28,621 bases of DNA from Proteobacteria bacterium UBA652 (GTDB taxonomy: Bacteria; Pseudomonadota; Gammaproteobacteria; Nitrosococcales; Methylophagaceae): assembly GCA_002299915.1 (NCBI GenBank), contig DBOG01000067.1, forward strand, positions 1-28,621, written 5' to 3'. Position numbers and translations under genes: made by a program. Position 1 is the stretch's first letter. The number at the start of each line of letters is the position of its first letter. The notes beneath the pieces are model-generated. The model worked only from the letters and a program-made list of their open reading frames with translations. It was not told the origin of the DNA and ran no database searches. Of the stretch, positions 24,783 to 28,621 are shown piece by piece.

Positions 24783-24867
24783 TTCACTCAAACAAAAATC
24801 CTGCTGAATAGGTGTTTATATATTTATGCAGTAAAAGAAGTTAAATATTTAGAGAATAAAAAAACAA

Positions 24868-25626
24868 ATGAAAATGTTAGAAATTAAAAATCTCCATGCC
24901 AGCATTGAGGGTAATGAAATTTTGCGTGGGATTAACTTAACGGTTAATGCAGGCGAGGTGCATGCCATTATGGGTCCCAATGGGGCGGGAAAGAGCACTT
25001 TGTCAAATATTTTGGCGGGGCGTAGCGAATATGATATTACCCAAGGTGAGGTCTTGTATAAAGGCGAAAACTTACTTGATTTTGAACCTGAAGAACGCGC
25101 CCAACGGGGGGTGTTTTTAGCCTTTCAATATCCGGTTGAAATCCCCGGCGTGAGTAATATCTACTTATTAAAAGCCGCATTGAATGCGGTACGCAAATAT
25201 CAGGGCTTAGATGTATTGGATGCGATTGATTTTCTCACCTTAGTGAGGAGTAAAATGGATCTTGTGCAAATGGATGAGGAGTTTTTGCATCGCGGGGTGA
25301 ATGAAGGCTTTTCTGGTGGTGAGAAAAAGCGCAATGAGATCTTGCAAATGGCGTTACTTGAACCCGCTCTGGCTATTTTGGATGAAACAGATTCAGGCTT
25401 AGATATTGACGCGTTAAAAATTGTGTCGGAGGGTGTAAATGCTCTGCGTTCGGAAGATCGAGCGATTGTGATGATTACCCATTATCAGCGGTTATTAGAT
25501 TATATTGTGCCTGATTTTGTGCATGTGCTTGCTGATGGCCAGATAGTGAAATCTGGTGATAAATCATTGGCATTAGAATTAGAATCAAAAGGCTATAGCT
25601 GGGTGGCAGAGGTCGCACCCGCATGA
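24868..25626 (+). CDS. sufC: Fe-S cluster assembly ATPase SufC
   Basis: SufC is the ABC-type ATPase that drives conformational change in SufBC2D. The protein has 252 residues (E. coli 248). Walker A is GPNGAGKST at 36-44. The Suf-specific signature FSGGEKKRNEI, the Walker B LAILDETDSGLDIDALK and the H-loop MITHYQRLLDYI are all present. FQYPVEIPGVSNIYLLKAALNAVRKY is diagnostic for SufC. Two starts are possible: ATG 24868 and ATG 24874 (MLEIKN, closer to E. coli MLSIKD). Neither has a strong ribosome-binding site; the region upstream is a run of A. Unlike the overlapping junctions elsewhere in the operon, 123 bases separate it from sufB. It overlaps sufD by 4 bases (ATGA). Confidence 0.96.
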   Translation: MKMLEIKNLHASIEGNEILRGINLTVNAGEVHAIMGPNGAGKSTLSNILAGRSEYDITQGEVLYKGENLLDFEPEERAQRGVFLAFQYPVEIPGVSNIYLLKAALNAVRKYQGLDVLDAIDFLTLVRSKMDLVQMDEEFLHRGVNEGFSGGEKKRNEILQMALLEPALAILDETDSGLDIDALKIVSEGVNALRSEDRAIVMITHYQRLLDYIVPDFVHVLADGQIVKSGDKSLALELESKGYSWVAEVAPA

Positions 25627-26930
25627 GTCGTATGATGGAATTTGCTACGCCATTTTCTACGCTGAGCACTAGCCTTGGCCAAGATGTTGGTTGGCTGACA
25701 TCCCTACGTAAAGAGGCCAGCACCTATTTTAAACAACACGGATTGCCGGCAAAAAAAGAGGAAGATTGGAAATACACCAGTTTGCAGCGTTTAGGGCAGG
25801 TTGTGTGGGAACACACATCTAAAGATAGCACTATATTAGCCGCTGATGTTGAAGCTGTGAAACAGCTCGATGATGCCTATCATTTAGTGTTTATTGATGG
25901 TGTGTATTCCGATGTATATTCTGAGGTGGCGAGTTTACCGGCGGGTGTAATAGCATTGCCTTTATCCGAATCACTTGATCGTGTTGAGGTGTCAACACAT
26001 TTTGGTCAGCAAGCGATCATTGATTCCCCGGGGCTTACCGCCTTGAATATTATGTTGGTGAGTGAGGGGGCGGTGATTATCTTGGATGATAATGTGGCTA
26101 TAGATAAGCCCATTGAGTTAGTATTTATCAATACGGGTAACACTAGTGATTTAGCGACGCATTTACATAATGTAGTGGTGTTGGGTGAAGGCAGTGCGGT
26201 GGATATTGTAGAGACGCATATTGGTTTGACCGATGCCGCTTATTTTGCGAATCAAATAACCGAAGTGGTGTTAGCTGCGGATAGTTATTTAAAGCATTAT
26301 GTTGTGCAGCAAGCTTCAAAAGCAGCATTTCACATAACTCACCTCAGTGGTAAACAAGCCAAGAATAGTATTTGGCAAACGCATAGTGTGGCATTAGGTG
26401 GCAAATTAGCACGCCAAGACTTGCATACTCAATTATTAGGCGAGGCGGCACATTGTGTGATGGATGGTTTATATCTGCCTCGAGGTGAGCAGCATATTGA
26501 TAACCATACGCGCGTTGATCATGCAGTGCCAAATACGACCAGTGAAGAATTATACAAGGGTGTGTTGGATGAAAAAGGTCGGGCAGTGTTCAATGGTAAA
26601 GTTGTGGTGCACCAAGATGCCCAAAAAACAGATGCCAAGCAGCAGAATGCGAATTTATTATTATCCCGTCGTTGTGAAATTGATACCAAACCACAAATGG
26701 AAATTTATGCCGATGATGTAAAATGTGCACACGGCAGCACGGTGGGACAACTTGATGAGGCGCAGTTGTTCTTCTTACGGGCGCGTGGCCTAACTGAGTT
26801 AGAAGCAAGGAATTTATTGACCTATGCCTTTGTATCCGAAGTAATTGACCAAGTGACGATACCTGAATTACGCCAATCATTAACAACGCTGGTGGAGAAA
26901 AGCATGCCGGCAGTAGCTGCAACGACATGA
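25623..26930 (+). CDS. sufD: Fe-S cluster assembly protein SufD
   Basis: SufD is the paralogue and partner of SufB in SufBC2D, required for iron entry during cluster assembly. The protein has 435 residues (E. coli 423). The N-terminal PAKKEEDWKYTSLQRL, the central beta-helix region and the C-terminal VKCAHGSTVGQLDEAQLFFLRARGL are typical; H370 corresponds to the conserved E. coli His360. SRRCEIDTKPQMEIYADDVKC separates it from SufB. The ATG shares an ATGA overlap with the sufC stop; an in-frame ATG at 25635 (MMEF) is an alternative. The stop overlaps the sufS start by 4 bases. Confidence 0.95.
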   Translation: MSRMMEFATPFSTLSTSLGQDVGWLTSLRKEASTYFKQHGLPAKKEEDWKYTSLQRLGQVVWEHTSKDSTILAADVEAVKQLDDAYHLVFIDGVYSDVYSEVASLPAGVIALPLSESLDRVEVSTHFGQQAIIDSPGLTALNIMLVSEGAVIILDDNVAIDKPIELVFINTGNTSDLATHLHNVVVLGEGSAVDIVETHIGLTDAAYFANQITEVVLAADSYLKHYVVQQASKAAFHITHLSGKQAKNSIWQTHSVALGGKLARQDLHTQLLGEAAHCVMDGLYLPRGEQHIDNHTRVDHAVPNTTSEELYKGVLDEKGRAVFNGKVVVHQDAQKTDAKQQNANLLLSRRCEIDTKPQMEIYADDVKCAHGSTVGQLDEAQLFFLRARGLTELEARNLLTYAFVSEVIDQVTIPELRQSLTTLVEKSMPAVAATT

Positions 26931-28153
26931 CAATTGAGCTTAATATTGTGGAAAGATGGCGCGATTTTCCCATTCTGAATCAACAGGTAAATGGTCATCC
27001 ACTGGTGTATTTAGATAGTGCAGCCAGCAGCCAAAAACCCCGTTGTGTAATCGATGCCGTAGCCGATTATTATCGTGAAGATAATGCCAATATTCATCGT
27101 GGTGTCCATCAACTCAGCCAACGAGCAACGGATGCTTATGAAGGCGCACGGGAAAAAGTACGGGGGTTTGTAAATGCGGCCGTTGTAAAAGAAATTGTGT
27201 TTGTGCGTGGTGCAACAGAAGCCATTAATTTGGTAGCACAGAGTTTTGTACGCCCCCAATTATCGGCAGGTGATACGGTATTGGTCAGCCAACTTGAACA
27301 TCACGCGAATATTGTGCCTTGGCAAATGGTGTGTGAACAAACGGGTGCAACATTACAAGTGATTCCAATGACACAATCAGGTGAACTTGATTTGAGTGGG
27401 ATTGATGAATTATTGACGGGCAGCGCTAAAATATTAGCAATAGGCCATGTTTCTAATGCCTTGGGCACGGTAAATCCGATTAAAGGCTTGATTGCAAAAG
27501 CCCATGACAAGGGGATCCCTGTGCTGATTGATGGCGCACAAGCTGTGCCACATATGGCGGTGGATGTGCAGGACTTAGACTGTGATTTTTATGTGTTTTC
27601 AGGCCATAAAATGTTTGCACCGACAGGCATTGGTGCGCTTTATGGTAAGCGGTCTATTTTAGAACAGATGCCGCCATGGCAAGGGGGTGGTGATATGATC
27701 TTATCGGTGAGTTTTGAGCATACGCAATATAATGATCTACCCTATAAATTTGAAGCAGGTACGCCAAATATTGCGGGCACGATTGGCTTAGGTATGGCAA
27801 TTGATTATATGCAAGAGGTTGGCATTGATAATATCGCTGCGCATGAGCATAATTTACTGGTAGCCGCGACAGAACGACTTGAAGTAATGGAAGGCGTGAA
27901 TATTATTGGCACAGCAGCAGAAAAAGCCAGCGTGTTATCCTTCATGATTGAAGGTGTGCATCCGCATGATGTGGGGACAATTTTCGATCAACAAGGCGTG
28001 GCGATTAGAACAGGTCACCATTGCGCCCAGCCCGTGATGCAGTTTTACGAGATCCCTGCAACAGCGCGAGCATCATTTGCGTTTTACAATAAATTATCTG
28101 ATGTAGACGCCTTAGTGGCAAGCATTGAGAAAGTGCAGGAGATGTTTGCTTGA
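26927..28153 (+). CDS. sufS: Cysteine desulfurase SufS (group II)
   Basis: SufS is a PLP-dependent cysteine desulfurase that supplies persulfide sulfur to the Suf scaffold. The protein has 408 residues (E. coli 406). The PLP Lys is K228 in VFSGHKMFAPTGIG. The catalytic Cys is C366 in IRTGHHCAQP. LDSAASSQKP near the N-terminus, RGATEAINLVAQS, and LIDGAQAVPH are family motifs. The short Cys loop and RTGHHC context are of the SufS type rather than IscS. The ATG overlaps the sufD stop by 4 bases, and the stop overlaps the sufU TTG by 4 (TTGA). Confidence 0.96.
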   Translation: MTIELNIVERWRDFPILNQQVNGHPLVYLDSAASSQKPRCVIDAVADYYREDNANIHRGVHQLSQRATDAYEGAREKVRGFVNAAVVKEIVFVRGATEAINLVAQSFVRPQLSAGDTVLVSQLEHHANIVPWQMVCEQTGATLQVIPMTQSGELDLSGIDELLTGSAKILAIGHVSNALGTVNPIKGLIAKAHDKGIPVLIDGAQAVPHMAVDVQDLDCDFYVFSGHKMFAPTGIGALYGKRSILEQMPPWQGGGDMILSVSFEHTQYNDLPYKFEAGTPNIAGTIGLGMAIDYMQEVGIDNIAAHEHNLLVAATERLEVMEGVNIIGTAAEKASVLSFMIEGVHPHDVGTIFDQQGVAIRTGHHCAQPVMQFYEIPATARASFAFYNKLSDVDALVASIEKVQEMFA

Positions 28154-28599
28154 GTGATTTACGCGATTTATACCAAGAAGTGATCATGGACCATAATAAA
28201 AAGCCCCGGAATTTTAGAGACATGCCGGAAGCAGATCATCTTGCTCATGGTAACAATCCACTGTGTGGCGATGCTTTGGTGGTCTATGTAAAATTGTCTG
28301 GTGATATTATTGAAGATGTGAGTTTCCAAGGTAGTGGTTGTGCTATTTCTGTGGCATCAGCATCTTTGATGACTGAAATGCTAAAAGGGAAAACAATTAC
28401 AGAAGCACAAAAAACATACGATTTATTTCATCAACAGATGACGGATAAATCAGCCGGTAATACGGCGAGTTTAGGTAAGCTTGAAGTATTAATCGGTGTA
28501 CGAGAATTTCCTGCGCGAGTGAAATGCGCCACCTTATCATGGCATACGGTTCATGCCGCATTAGACAACGACCACGATATATCGGTAACAACGGAATGA
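28150..28599 (+). CDS. sufU: SufU-type sulfur transfer / scaffold-like protein
   Basis: This is a 149-residue SufU/IscU-like protein. Conserved metal or sulfur ligands are C39 and D41 (NNPLCGD), C64 (GSGCAIS) and C126 (ARVKCATLSWHT). VREFPARVKCATLSW, and the longer segment between the second and third Cys, place it with zinc-dependent SufU rather than IscU. In Bacillus SufU accepts persulfide from SufS; here it would replace SufE, which is absent from the operon. The start is TTG at 28150, supported by AGGAGA (28137-28142) 7 bases upstream and an exact TTGA overlap with the sufS stop; the family N-terminus (LRDLYQEVIMDHNKKPRN) agrees. Confidence 0.93.
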   Translation: MSDLRDLYQEVIMDHNKKPRNFRDMPEADHLAHGNNPLCGDALVVYVKLSGDIIEDVSFQGSGCAISVASASLMTEMLKGKTITEAQKTYDLFHQQMTDKSAGNTASLGKLEVLIGVREFPARVKCATLSWHTVHAALDNDHDISVTTE

Positions 28600-28621
28600 A
28601 TATCGTGGATGAAACCACAAT
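28596..28621 (+). CDS. Start of a further suf-operon gene (cut by window end)
   Basis: An ATG at 28596 overlaps the sufU stop (ATGA) and stays open to the window end, reading MNIVDETT. The junction style is that of the other operon genes. A sufT-like (DUF59) gene often follows sufU, but eight residues cannot identify it. Confidence 0.4.

Noticed and set aside
1..28621. CRISPR arrays, insertion sequences, tRNA or rRNA genes
   Set aside because: No evenly spaced direct repeats, transposase motifs, tRNA cloverleaf cores or rRNA segments were noticed on either strand.

Overview
The window looks like chromosomal DNA of a gammaproteobacterium of low to moderate G+C. RecBCD, AmpD, MetR/MetE, DbpA, a trifunctional CysG and an FKBP-type isomerase all resemble their enterobacterial counterparts, but the gene order is not that of Escherichia coli. 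The genus cannot be fixed from sequence alone; a Cardiobacteriales-like relative is only a guess. Coding density is high. There are no rRNA or tRNA genes, no insertion sequence, no CRISPR array, and no gene-free stretch over 300 bases.

Layout, left to right. Positions 1-6859 carry recB, recD and a yjgR-type HerA/FtsK-like ATPase, translationally coupled on the plus strand. The ATPase starts 1 base after the recD stop. An intergenic stretch bounded by a 16-bp inverted repeat leads to cysG (7001), which appears to have almost no leader. A TonB-dependent receptor with Asp runs follows, with operator-like repeats upstream and a strong terminator downstream. nadC lies on the minus strand, divergent from a compact four-gene operon (12020-14283). 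That operon encodes two paralogous DUF1538 membrane proteins, a divergent P-II-like protein and a tandem CBS-domain protein. ampD then runs tail to tail into metR, which is divergent from metE. dbpA, an FkpA/Mip-like isomerase and an unusual M16 metalloprotease fused to membrane and C-terminal cytoplasmic segments lie on the minus strand. The window ends in a plus-strand suf operon (sufR-sufB-sufC-sufD-sufS-sufU, with the start of one more gene) for iron-sulfur cluster assembly.

How the genes work together. RecB and RecD are two subunits of the double-strand-break repair nuclease. CysG makes siroheme, MetE/MetR make methionine under LysR-type control, and NadC makes NAD precursor. The suf cluster is probably self-regulated: SufR has three Cys residues in IscR-like spacing, and a 27-bp imperfect palindrome covers the -10 box of the sufR promoter.

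The best candidates for undescribed biology are the DUF1538-DUF1538-PII-CBS operon, which looks like a two-subunit membrane transporter with two nucleotide-sensing regulators, and the M16-membrane-C-terminal-domain fusion.
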